Source: Klebsiella africana
GTDB taxonomy: Bacteria; Pseudomonadota; Gammaproteobacteria; Enterobacterales; Enterobacteriaceae
Length of the DNA: 64,000 nt
Assembly: GCF_020526085.1 (NCBI RefSeq)
Contig: NZ_CP084874.1
Coordinates: 806,001-870,000 of the forward strand
Direction: 5' to 3'
The position numbers and the translations under genes were made by a program. The notes under the pieces are model-generated. The model did no database searches. It was given only the letters and a program-made list of their open reading frames with translations, and was not told the origin of the DNA. Position 1 is the stretch's first letter. Each line of letters begins with the position of its first letter. Positions 55,727 to 64,000 of the stretch are shown piece by piece.

Positions 55727-56590
55727 ATGCGTTATTCACCGGAAGCGTTAACCGCCTTTGTAGAGGCGGTCGACAGCGGGTCGTTTTCCGCGGCCGCCCG
55801 CCGCCTGCGCAAAAGCCAGTCGACGATCAGTACCGCCATCGCCAACCTGGAGGCCGATCTTGGGGTCACCCTTTTCGATCGGGCAACGCGGCAACCGACG
55901 CTGACCCCGCAGGGGGAACAAGTGCTGAGCTATGTCAAAGCGATCCTTGCCGCCAGCGAGCGGCTGGACGAACTGGCAGTGTCGCTGTCCGGCGAGACGG
56001 AGCCGCGGCTGACCTTTGTGCTCTCGGATACCTTGCACCCGGACGTGCTGGAAGATCTGCTGGTGCAGTTTGACCGCCGCTTCCCTCATACCGAGTTTGA
56101 GTGTTTGATTGGCGAAGACGAAGATGTCATCGATCTCCTGCAAAAATCCCGTGCTCAGGTCGGGCTGATTGAAGCGAGGGATCGCTACCCTGGTGACATC
56201 GGCAGCACTCGCCTGCCGCTGCAGACGGCGATGGGCATTTACGTGGCCCCTGAACATCCGCTGGCGGCGCAGGGTAAGGTTGCCTGGGACGAGCTGCACA
56301 GCTGGCGCGAGCTGCGTTTAAGCACCTTTCTGGCAAGTGCCACGGAGCCGGCACGTGGCCAGGTCTGGTCGGCGCCGAACTACCTGCTGCTGCTCAGCAT
56401 GGCGGCGCAGGGATTCGGCTGGTGCATTCTGCCCTGCGCGCTGGTAGCGGAGTTTGCACCACAGGGCAGGCTGGTGGCGCTTGATATTCCCGGCTGGCCG
56501 CGCTCGATTTCGGTCGACCTGCTGTGGAATAAGAACGCGCCGCCGGGAGCGGCCGGCAGCTGGCTACGTGAGCATCTGCAGCGGCGTTAA
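55727..56590 (+). CDS. LysR-family regulator beside the PACE gene
   Basis: The 287-residue protein has the helix-turn-helix FSAAARRLRKSQSTISTAIANLEADLG and an effector domain from about residue 85. It is divergent from the PACE transporter with 102 bases between, in the arrangement known for AceR-aceI. Thus it probably activates the pump in response to a substrate. The ribosome-binding site is weak. Confidence 0.88.
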   Translation: MRYSPEALTAFVEAVDSGSFSAAARRLRKSQSTISTAIANLEADLGVTLFDRATRQPTLTPQGEQVLSYVKAILAASERLDELAVSLSGETEPRLTFVLSDTLHPDVLEDLLVQFDRRFPHTEFECLIGEDEDVIDLLQKSRAQVGLIEARDRYPGDIGSTRLPLQTAMGIYVAPEHPLAAQGKVAWDELHSWRELRLSTFLASATEPARGQVWSAPNYLLLLSMAAQGFGWCILPCALVAEFAPQGRLVALDIPGWPRSISVDLLWNKNAPPGAAGSWLREHLQRR

Positions 56591-56714
56591 GGTTAAGGGA
56601 AGGATATTTCTTTGTGATTGGCTTCACTTTTTTTAAACAATTACAAAGTTTTTTGATAACAATTATCTAGTATATCGCTGTTTCTTTGCGCAAAAGCATG
56701 GGCAGGGGTAGAGG

Positions 56715-57893
<1,179 letters not shown>

Positions 57894-57912
57894 CGCTCTG
57901 TCTTGATCTCCA

Positions 57913-57937
57913 TGGCCTCCTGCGGGAGGCCTTTTTT
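57913..57937 (+). terminator. Terminator of yqeF
   Basis: GGCCTCC-TGC-GGGAGGCC followed by TTTTTT, 20 bases after the stop codon. Confidence 0.9.
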
Positions 57938-58085
57938 ATGCGCCGCGCTTTACTGAATCCTGCTTCTTTCTCCTGTATTTCACTCTCCCACCTGCAGATT
58001 TATTGAGCTACGTCACGTCTTGTTGTGCCACCTTTTTTGAAACAAATAACTACGATCTTGGTCACTAAAACAATGGTACTTAAAA

Positions 58086-58105
58086 AATAAAATGATGTTT
58101 CATAA
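58086..58105 (+). promoter_or_regulatory. KdgR-box-like site upstream of kdgM
   Basis: AATAAAATGATGTTTCATAA fits the KdgR consensus AATRAAAYRNYRTTTYATT except at the last base. It lies 38-57 bases before the kdgM start, where it would block the promoter. Confidence 0.65.
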
Positions 58106-58142
58106 AAACGAAATGACATTTTATTTATTGTAAGGGTACCCT

Positions 58143-58838
58143 ATGTTAAAACGAGCTCTGGTCCTTGCCGCCCTCTGCGGTATGTCTTTTGCGGCAACTG
58201 CGGTAACGATAGATTTACGTCATGAATTTATTGATGGCGGAAAGAGCGATAAAAGTAATGCCGACCGCGTCTCCGTTTCCCACCGCTTTGCCAATGGTTT
58301 AGGCTTTACCGTCGAGGCCAAGTGGCGTTCAGGTGGCGACAACGGTTCGCAACCCTATTCGGACGTGGTGGGCAATGGCCATGAAGACACCATCAGCTGG
58401 CGCTGGAAAGCGACGTCCAACCTGTTCCTCACCCCCGGGTTTACCATAGAGAGCAACGACAGCCGCTCCATCTACAAGCCGCACCTGCACGTACAGTACA
58501 GTTTCGACAATGGCTTCTATGTCGCCGCTCGCTATCGCTATGAGTACACCCGCTATCCGAACGATGCCGGCAAAGATGATGACAAGGTGAATCGCGGCGA
58601 CGCATGGGCTGGATTTGTCCTCGGCGACTGGCGTACCGAGCTGAACTATGTCTATGCCCGCAGCTCGGAAGGGGTGAACCGTAACGACAACAAACCCTAC
58701 TCGCAGGAATATAACGTGAAGGTGGCCTATAAGCTGGATAACAACTGGTCGCCGTATGGTGAAATCGGCAACGTCGGCGTGAATGACCGCAGCGATCGCC
58801 AGACCCGCTTCCGCGTTGGGGTGGCCTACTCATTCTAA
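58143..58838 (+). CDS. kdgM: KdgM-family oligogalacturonate porin
   Basis: The 231-residue precursor has a signal peptide (to ATA), many alternating beta strands and a C-terminal aromatic (VAYSF). KdgM-type 12-strand monomeric porins let oligogalacturonates cross the outer membrane. IDLRHEFIDGGKSDKS, KPHLHVQYSFDNGFYVAARYRYEYTRY (in parts) and LGDWRTELNYVYARS are family-like. AAGGGTACCCT precedes the ATG. Its KdgR-like box and adjacent ogl and kduD support a pectin-fragment role. Confidence 0.92.
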   Translation: MLKRALVLAALCGMSFAATAVTIDLRHEFIDGGKSDKSNADRVSVSHRFANGLGFTVEAKWRSGGDNGSQPYSDVVGNGHEDTISWRWKATSNLFLTPGFTIESNDSRSIYKPHLHVQYSFDNGFYVAARYRYEYTRYPNDAGKDDDKVNRGDAWAGFVLGDWRTELNYVYARSSEGVNRNDNKPYSQEYNVKVAYKLDNNWSPYGEIGNVGVNDRSDRQTRFRVGVAYSF

Positions 58839-58866
58839 CCCACTCCCGGACCTCATCGTCTGTTTT

Positions 58867-58893
58867 CCCCGGCGCGGTCAGCCGGGGTTTTTT
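58867..58893 (+). terminator. Terminator of kdgM
   Basis: CCCCGGC-GCGGTCA-GCCGGGG followed by TTTTTT. Confidence 0.88.
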
Positions 58894-58911
58894 ATGGGCG
58901 AAAAAGAGAAG

Positions 58912-58938
58912 AAAAAAAAGCCCTCCGCGAAGGAGGGC
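58912..58938 (-). terminator. Terminator of ogl
   Basis: On the minus strand GCCCTCC-ttcgc-GGAGGGC is followed by eight T residues, downstream of the ogl stop. Confidence 0.88.
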
Positions 58939-58970
58939 AAGGCCAGTTACAGAAATAAGTGTGGCGTGGA

Positions 58971-60146
58971 TCAGGCGTTCAGCATTGACGGATGCTCGGG
59001 TAATTTCGCGATATAGATGGCCGGCTTACCGTCTTTATCGGAGCTGAACAAAATGGCGCTGTCGTCCGGGGTAAACGAGGGGTGCGGGTGCGTCACCTGG
59101 CGGCTGTTGGCCACCGTCGCCCATGAGGTATCATGGCGCGCGACGCGGAAATAGCGCTTTTGCGCCACGTTAAAGACATACAGCCAGGGATCGTTATCAA
59201 TGGAATAGCTGCCGGTGTCTTTGACATCCACCGGCGTGCCTGAGCCATCGCCCACCAGCAGCGTGCCGTCGAAATTGCTCATCAGATGCGAGCAGGCCGG
59301 CATGGTCATCAGGGCTTCGTTGACGCCGCTTTCAGGATCGAAGCGATAGATGGTTCGCCCCTGCTGGCCTTTCAGATAGGAGACATAGATCAGCGCCGAA
59401 CCGTCCGGTACCCAGAATTCATGGGTGCAGCTTTCGCCCGGGGCATGCGCTTTGACTTTGCGAACATGGCTGCCATCCTCGTTGACCAGCCACATGCGGG
59501 CGTCCACCAGATCGTGCGGCCCTTCATGGCAGAAGGCGACGGTATGGTCGTCGAAGGGACGATAGATCGGGTGTCCCAGCCAGATTTTTTCCTCATGGAT
59601 CACCTGGCTTTCACCGCTGCGCAGATCGACGCGCAGCAGGCGGCAGTGCGGTCCTTTATGGAAGAAGTCATGGAAAATCTGCCAGTCGTTGAGCGGCGTC
59701 CAGTCGCGTTTCGCAATCTCAATGCCCACCAGTTTGCTGCAATCGCTGTTTGCCACCCAGGTGCCATACCCGACCCAGTCATCGCTGACGCGGTAGACTT
59801 CACGTTCGGCGAGGGTGGTGAGGTTGACTTCCAGCAGGGTGCGGTCATTTTTCACATAATAGAGCGACTTATCATCCGGGGAGAGGAAGCCGCCGAAGGT
59901 GTTATCCCCGGCGCCTTCCGTCAGCTGGACGGCCTCGGCGCTGGCGATATTCAGCAGATAGTAGTTCCAGTGGCCGTCAAACTCGCCGGCGAACAGTAAA
60001 TGGCTGCCATCGTTAAAAAAGCACTTCTGATAGAAGTAGTTGCGATGACAGGTGACCTCCGGAGGGGTTAAGCGGGTAACTTCCGCCCCGGTATCCGGAT
60101 CGTGGCTGACGTGATAATTCAGTTTGACCCGCATGCCTTTAGCCAT
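58971..60146 (-). CDS. ogl: Oligogalacturonate lyase (PL22)
   Basis: Ogl cleaves unsaturated digalacturonate in the cytoplasm, giving 5-keto-4-deoxyuronate. The 391-residue seven-bladed beta-propeller has recurring blade motifs (FAGEFDGHWNYYLLN, GFLSPDDKSLYYV, FTPDDSAILFSSDKDG). Probable metal ligands are histidines in CTHEFWVPDG, CSHLMSNFDG and RQVTHPHPSF. AAGGAGCACTAC precedes the ATG. It is divergent from kduD, with two KdgR-like boxes between them. Confidence 0.95.
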   Translation of the reverse strand: MAKGMRVKLNYHVSHDPDTGAEVTRLTPPEVTCHRNYFYQKCFFNDGSHLLFAGEFDGHWNYYLLNIASAEAVQLTEGAGDNTFGGFLSPDDKSLYYVKNDRTLLEVNLTTLAEREVYRVSDDWVGYGTWVANSDCSKLVGIEIAKRDWTPLNDWQIFHDFFHKGPHCRLLRVDLRSGESQVIHEEKIWLGHPIYRPFDDHTVAFCHEGPHDLVDARMWLVNEDGSHVRKVKAHAPGESCTHEFWVPDGSALIYVSYLKGQQGRTIYRFDPESGVNEALMTMPACSHLMSNFDGTLLVGDGSGTPVDVKDTGSYSIDNDPWLYVFNVAQKRYFRVARHDTSWATVANSRQVTHPHPSFTPDDSAILFSSDKDGKPAIYIAKLPEHPSMLNA

Positions 60147-60229
60147 GTAGTGCTCCTTTGTTTCCTGCGATGCCGCTGGACCAGAGGCGTGTCGCTGAGT
60201 TGTGTGTTTTAAAAGATGGGTGTTAATTT

Positions 60230-60248
60230 ATCAAAACATCGTTTCATT
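60230..60248 (-). promoter_or_regulatory. KdgR-box-like site on the ogl side
   Basis: ATCAAAACATCGTTTCATT matches AATRAAAYRNYRTTTYATT at 17 of 19 positions. It lies 84-102 bases upstream of the ogl start. Confidence 0.7.
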
Positions 60249-60426
60249 ATTTGTGATGTCTCACGCAGTTCAGGCTAATTCCCACCTTTTCAGCGGTCTG
60301 CTGCCCTCTGTTCGGCCATCTCTCCAGGCAACTGGTTGAATCGTCATCCTTTTAAAACCGCTTCCCGCCTGGCGCTTACCGTCATGTACCTCCGCTTTTT
60401 CTTTTTTTGTAATCTTCATCATAAAA

Positions 60427-60445
60427 AATGAAACATCGTTTTAAA
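60427..60445 (+). promoter_or_regulatory. KdgR-box-like site on the kduD side
   Basis: AATGAAACATCGTTTTAAA matches the KdgR consensus at 17 of 19 positions and shares the core AAACATCGTTT with the ogl-side box. It lies 187-205 bases upstream of kduD. Confidence 0.7.
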
Positions 60446-60631
60446 TATTGTTGAAAATGATGTTGGCCGAGACTAAGATGGCCATCATCAGCAAAACGGA
60501 ACTCTGTTTTATTTTTTTTAGCTGGGCAATGCCCGAGAGTTCTCCCAATGCTCAGCCTCGCCGCTGGCGCGGCCCGGGCCGACAGAACCTTGCCTGCAAA
60601 CTGCAGGCTCAGAACGACAAAGGAACACATT

Positions 60632-61393
60632 ATGATTCTTGATGCATTCTCCCTGCAGGGAAAAGTGGCCGTCGTGAGCGGATGCGATACCGGTCTGGGT
60701 CAGGGCATGGCCCTTGGGCTGGCGGAAGCGGGTTGCGATATTGTCGGTATCAATATCGTCGAACCGGTGGAAACCATTGAGCGGGTGACAGCGCTGGGAC
60801 GCCGTTTTCTCAGCCTGACCGCCGACCTGCGTCAGATCGACGGTATTCCCCGGCTGCTGGAGCGGGCGGTGGCGGAGTTCGGCCATATTGATATTCTGGT
60901 TAACAACGCTGGCCTGATCCGCCGCGAAGACGCGCTGGCGTTTAGCGAAAAGGACTGGGACGACGTGATGAACCTCAACATCAAGAGTGTATTTTTTATG
61001 TCCCAGGCGGCGGCGAAGCACTTTATTTCCCAGGGCAGCGGCGGGAAGATCATTAACATCGCTTCCATGCTGTCATTCCAGGGCGGGATCCGCGTGCCAT
61101 CGTATACCGCATCCAAAAGCGCGGTGATGGGCGTGACCCGCCTGCTGGCAAACGAATGGGCCCAACACAATATCAACGTCAACGCCATCGCCCCGGGGTA
61201 TATGGCGACCAACAATACCCAGCAGCTACGCGCCGATGAGCAGCGTAGCAGCGAAATTCTCGACCGCATTCCCGCCGGGCGCTGGGGACTGCCGGCCGAT
61301 TTGATGGGGCCGGTAGTGTTCCTGGCCTCCTCAGCCTCCGACTACATCAATGGCTACACGGTGGCGGTGGACGGCGGTTGGCTGGCGCGCTGA
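60632..61393 (+). CDS. kduD: 2-dehydro-3-deoxy-D-gluconate 5-dehydrogenase KduD
   Basis: KduD reduces 2,5-diketo-3-deoxygluconate to KDG with NAD(P)H in pectin and hexuronate catabolism. The 253-residue short-chain dehydrogenase has the cofactor motif SGCDTGLGQGMA, NNAG, the catalytic serine near IINIASMLS and YTASK. The C terminus is YTVAVDGGWLAR. The frame opens at 60548, but AAAGGAACACATT before the ATG at 60632 and the family length decide the start. kduI is not adjacent. Confidence 0.95.
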   Translation: MILDAFSLQGKVAVVSGCDTGLGQGMALGLAEAGCDIVGINIVEPVETIERVTALGRRFLSLTADLRQIDGIPRLLERAVAEFGHIDILVNNAGLIRREDALAFSEKDWDDVMNLNIKSVFFMSQAAAKHFISQGSGGKIINIASMLSFQGGIRVPSYTASKSAVMGVTRLLANEWAQHNINVNAIAPGYMATNNTQQLRADEQRSSEILDRIPAGRWGLPADLMGPVVFLASSASDYINGYTVAVDGGWLAR

Positions 61394-61448
61394 CCCGTTG
61401 CAATGGCCGGGGCGGTGAGTCACGCTCCGGCCGTTTGAGTAATAATTG

Positions 61449-61606
61449 TCCATACCGCAAAATTCGGATCGTCCATATCCATGACCGCCTGATTAATGTT
61501 AGCGCCCTGTATGAGCAGGGTTATAAACTATGGGAAACGCATTTTTTGTTACTTTGAAAGTTTAATGTCCATCACAAAACCCATCCTGCCAGCAATATAG
61601 TCCATA
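61449..61606 (+). promoter_or_regulatory. AraC half-site-like repeats upstream of araE
   Basis: TCCATA, the second half of the AraC site TAGC-N6-TCCATA, occurs at 61449-61454, 61472-61477 and 61601-61606, and TCCAT at about 61568. Spacings are 23 and about 33 bases. araE is an AraC/CRP target in E. coli, so these are reasonable candidates. Confidence 0.45.
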
Positions 61607-61688
61607 TCTTTGGCTTATCCTGCCTGACTAATTTATCCACCAGTCACGTACTTTCGTCTTATGTCTTACTCTGTGTGGCAGGAAAAAA

Positions 61689-63110
61689 ATGACTTCAATC
61701 AGTAACGACTCTACATTATCGCCGCGGACGCAACGTGATACCCGGCGGATGAACTGGTTTGTTTCTATCGCCGCGGCGGTGGCAGGGTTGCTCTTTGGCC
61801 TGGATATCGGCGTGATCTCCGGGGCGCTGCCCTTTATTACCGATCACTTCACCTTATCCAGCCAGCTTCAGGAGTGGGTGGTCAGCAGCATGATGCTGGG
61901 GGCGGCGATAGGCGCGCTGTTTAACGGCTGGCTGTCGTTCCGCCTCGGCCGTAAATACAGCCTGATGGCAGGGGCCGTGCTGTTCGTTGCCGGCTCTATC
62001 GGCTCCGCTTTCGCCGCCAGCGTGGAAGTGCTGCTGGTGGCCCGCGTAGTGTTGGGGGTGGCCGTCGGGATCGCTTCCTATACCGCGCCGCTGTACCTCT
62101 CCGAGATGGCCAGCGAGAACGTGCGCGGGAAAATGATCAGTATGTACCAGCTGATGGTTACCCTTGGTATTGTGCTGGCGTTTCTTTCCGATACCGCCTT
62201 TAGCTACAGCGGTAACTGGCGCGCCATGCTGGGTGTGCTGGCGCTGCCGGCGGTGATCCTGATTATTCTGGTCGTCTTTTTGCCGAACAGCCCGCGCTGG
62301 CTGGCGGAGAAGGGGCGCCATATCGAAGCGGAAGAGGTGCTGCGGATGCTGCGCGATACCTCGGAAAAGGCGCGCGACGAGCTTAACGAGATCCGTGAGA
62401 GCCTGAAGCTGAAGCAGGGCGGCTGGGCATTGTTTAAGGTCAATCGTAACGTGCGCCGGGCGGTGTTCCTGGGCATGCTGCTGCAGGCGATGCAGCAGTT
62501 CACCGGCATGAACATCATCATGTACTACGCGCCGCGTATCTTTAAAATGGCGGGCTTCACCACGACTGAACAGCAGATGATCGCCACCCTGGTGGTGGGC
62601 CTGACCTTTATGTTTGCCACCTTTATTGCGGTGTTCACAGTGGATAAAGCGGGACGCAAGCCAGCGCTGAAAATCGGCTTTAGCGTGATGGCGCTGGGTA
62701 CCCTGGTGCTGGGCTACTGCCTGATGCAGTTCGACAATGGCACCGCCTCCAGCGGCCTCTCCTGGCTCTCCGTCGGCATGACCATGATGTGTATTGCCGG
62801 GTATGCGATGAGCGCGGCGCCGGTGGTGTGGATCCTCTGCTCCGAGATCCAGCCGCTGAAATGCCGCGACTTCGGTATCACCTGCTCGACCACCACCAAC
62901 TGGGTGTCGAACATGATCATCGGCGCCACTTTCCTGACGCTGCTTGACGCGATTGGCGCCGCCGGCACCTTCTGGCTCTACACGGTGCTCAACGTGGCCT
63001 TTATCGGCGTCACCTTCTGGCTGATCCCGGAAACCAAGAATGTCACCCTCGAGCATATTGAGCGCAACCTGATGGCGGGCGAGAAGCTGCGCAACATCGG
63101 TAATCGTTAA
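61689..63110 (+). CDS. araE: Arabinose:H+ symporter AraE
   Basis: The 473-residue, 12-helix sugar porter imports L-arabinose with a proton. It is nearly identical to E. coli AraE along its length. Family motifs are [26 protein letters not shown]-like [12 protein letters not shown] and the C-terminal [24 protein letters not shown] precedes the ATG. Its stop overlaps the stop of the convergent repressor gene. Other ara genes are not in the window. Confidence 0.95.
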   Translation: MTSISNDSTLSPRTQRDTRRMNWFVSIAAAVAGLLFGLDIGVISGALPFITDHFTLSSQLQEWVVSSMMLGAAIGALFNGWLSFRLGRKYSLMAGAVLFVAGSIGSAFAASVEVLLVARVVLGVAVGIASYTAPLYLSEMASENVRGKMISMYQLMVTLGIVLAFLSDTAFSYSGNWRAMLGVLALPAVILIILVVFLPNSPRWLAEKGRHIEAEEVLRMLRDTSEKARDELNEIRESLKLKQGGWALFKVNRNVRRAVFLGMLLQAMQQFTGMNIIMYYAPRIFKMAGFTTTEQQMIATLVVGLTFMFATFIAVFTVDKAGRKPALKIGFSVMALGTLVLGYCLMQFDNGTASSGLSWLSVGMTMMCIAGYAMSAAPVVWILCSEIQPLKCRDFGITCSTTTNWVSNMIIGATFLTLLDAIGAAGTFWLYTVLNVAFIGVTFWLIPETKNVTLEHIERNLMAGEKLRNIGNR

Positions 63111-64000
63111 TGTGAGGCGCGCGGCAACCACGGGCTGGCGACTTTACGTGTCTCCCGATGGTTGTCGCCGTGAATGATATGCAGGGCGCTCAGGCGCCCG
63201 ATGTCGTAATGCGGCAGCTGCACCGTGGAGAGCGGCGGCAGAAACAGATCGCCAATGCCCACCATATTGTCGTATCCCACCACCGCCACGTCCTGGGGAA
63301 TGCGTAACCCCTGACCCAGCAGCGTCTGATAAACCATAAAGGCGATGCGATCGTTACCGCAGATCACTGAGTCAAAGTCAGGTTTACCCTCGAGGATATG
63401 CGCCAGCACCACCGCCGGGATATCATGGTAATGCTCATCGCCCTGGCCCATATACGAGTGAGTCAGGCTGTCCGGTTCGATACCGGCCTCCCGGCAAGCG
63501 CGCTCCAGCCCATGGCGGCGGCGAATCGTCGCCAGCTGGCTGGCGGGTAAGTGCAGGCACAGCGGACGACGATAGCCCGCGGCAAGCAGGGCTTTTACCG
63601 CGTCGTACTGGCCCTGTTCATCGTCCGGGATATAGCTGGCCACCGGCTGGCTGAGGCTTTCGCAGTTGGCCAGCACGCAGGGCAGGGTCAGCAGTTTATC
63701 CGGCAGCGGTACCTGGCGCAGGCCCATGGTGGTAAAGATAATACCGTCCGGACGGTGGGAGAGGAGCAGGTCGACCACCGCTTCCGGACTATCGTCCGAA
63801 AACATGTTGACCACAAAGCTGTTCCAGCCGTGGGCGCGGGCGGTTTCTTCGATCGAGAGGGTGATCTCCACCGAAAAGGGCGTGGTGACGGTATCCAGCG
63901 CCAGCACGCCGATGGTGCTGGGGGTAGCGCGCGCGCCGCGGATTTTCTTCGCCGACAGGTCGGGGACGTAGTTGGTTTCGGCGATGGCGGCCTGCACGCG
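63107..64000 (-). CDS. LacI-family repressor, CscR-like, 5' end outside window
   Basis: About 297 C-terminal residues are present; the frame continues past base 64000, so the DNA-binding domain is largely missing. The visible part begins with the hinge region ([15 protein letters not shown]). Segments [42 protein letters not shown] and [11 protein letters not shown] resemble the sucrose repressor CscR. The effector is likely a sugar; sucrose is an inference. A csc-type sugar locus beyond the right edge is expected if so. Confidence 0.75.
   Translation of the reverse strand, partial: RVQAAIAETNYVPDLSAKKIRGARATPSTIGVLALDTVTTPFSVEITLSIEETARAHGWNSFVVNMFSDDSPEAVVDLLLSHRPDGIIFTTMGLRQVPLPDKLLTLPCVLANCESLSQPVASYIPDDEQGQYDAVKALLAAGYRRPLCLHLPASQLATIRRRHGLERACREAGIEPDSLTHSYMGQGDEHYHDIPAVVLAHILEGKPDFDSVICGNDRIAFMVYQTLLGQGLRIPQDVAVVGYDNMVGIGDLFLPPLSTVQLPHYDIGRLSALHIIHGDNHRETRKVASPWLPRASH

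Larger units (their letters stand above)
60147..60631. promoter_or_regulatory. ogl-kduD divergent control region
   Basis: These 485 bases contain no gene but hold one KdgR-like box on the ogl side (60230) and one on the kduD side (60427). No kduI, kdgF or kdgT gene fits here. Confidence 0.6.

Noticed and set aside
60240..60256. CRP-like sequence TGTGATGTCTCACG near ogl
   Set aside because: The half sites are only four bases apart instead of six, so it does not fit CRP spacing.
61854..63131. 425-codon minus-strand frame antisense to araE
   Set aside because: The araE product is unmistakable. The antisense product is rich in His/Gln without any family signature.

Overview
This window looks like the chromosome of a Klebsiella pneumoniae-complex enterobacterium (GC-rich, 64 kb). 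The evidence is a complete fimBE-fimAICDFGH-fimK type 1 fimbrial locus next to a complete mrkABCDF-mrkJIH type 3 fimbrial locus, Klebsiella-type REP elements, and proteins that read as close homologues of E. coli K-12 proteins at both ends. All assignments come from recalled protein families and motifs; no search was run.

Left backbone (1-11.1 kb): trhA(partial)-ygfZ-sdhE-cptA-fldB-xerD-dsbC-recJ-prfB-lysS-idi-actS(ygeR)-tRNA-Gly(CCC). This is the E. coli gene order. It covers Fe-S/SDH assembly, periplasmic disulfide isomerisation, chromosome dimer resolution and translation. prfB carries the classical +1 frameshift.

Accessory interval (11.1-53.8 kb), between glyU tRNA and yqeG: (a) a DHA2 efflux pump with a LysR regulator; (b) a four-gene minus-strand redox operon (small barrel protein, NAD(P)H:quinone reductase-like protein, aldo/keto reductase, secreted double CMD-domain protein) divergent from another LysR regulator; (c) a small secreted Gly-rich protein, DUF1349 and YciI proteins; (d) a chromosomal arsRBC operon with two operator-like repeats; (e) a POT peptide transporter and yoaC; (f) ytcA-mdtNOP tripartite efflux; (g) yjdI-yjdJ; (h) the fim operon on the minus strand, with a 314-bp invertible fimS that reads as phase OFF; (i) small orphan genes, a NicO metal exporter and a MarR/EamA pair; (j) the mrk operon with its c-di-GMP control genes. 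Two EAL proteins (FimK, MrkJ), one PilZ activator (MrkH) and one LuxR-type regulator (MrkI) lie within 23 kb, so both fimbrial systems are tied to c-di-GMP signalling.

Right backbone (53.8-64 kb): yqeG, a PACE efflux gene with a LysR regulator, yqeF, a pectin-fragment module (kdgM porin, ogl lyase, kduD) with three KdgR-like boxes, araE, and a CscR-like LacI repressor cut by the window end. kduI, the usual partner of kduD, is not in the window.

The window is mostly well-understood biology. The least explained parts are the 14.0-17.8 kb redox operon, the secreted 91-residue and 81-residue proteins, the gene-poor 39.8-40.6 kb stretch, and the terminator-like hairpin in the idi leader.
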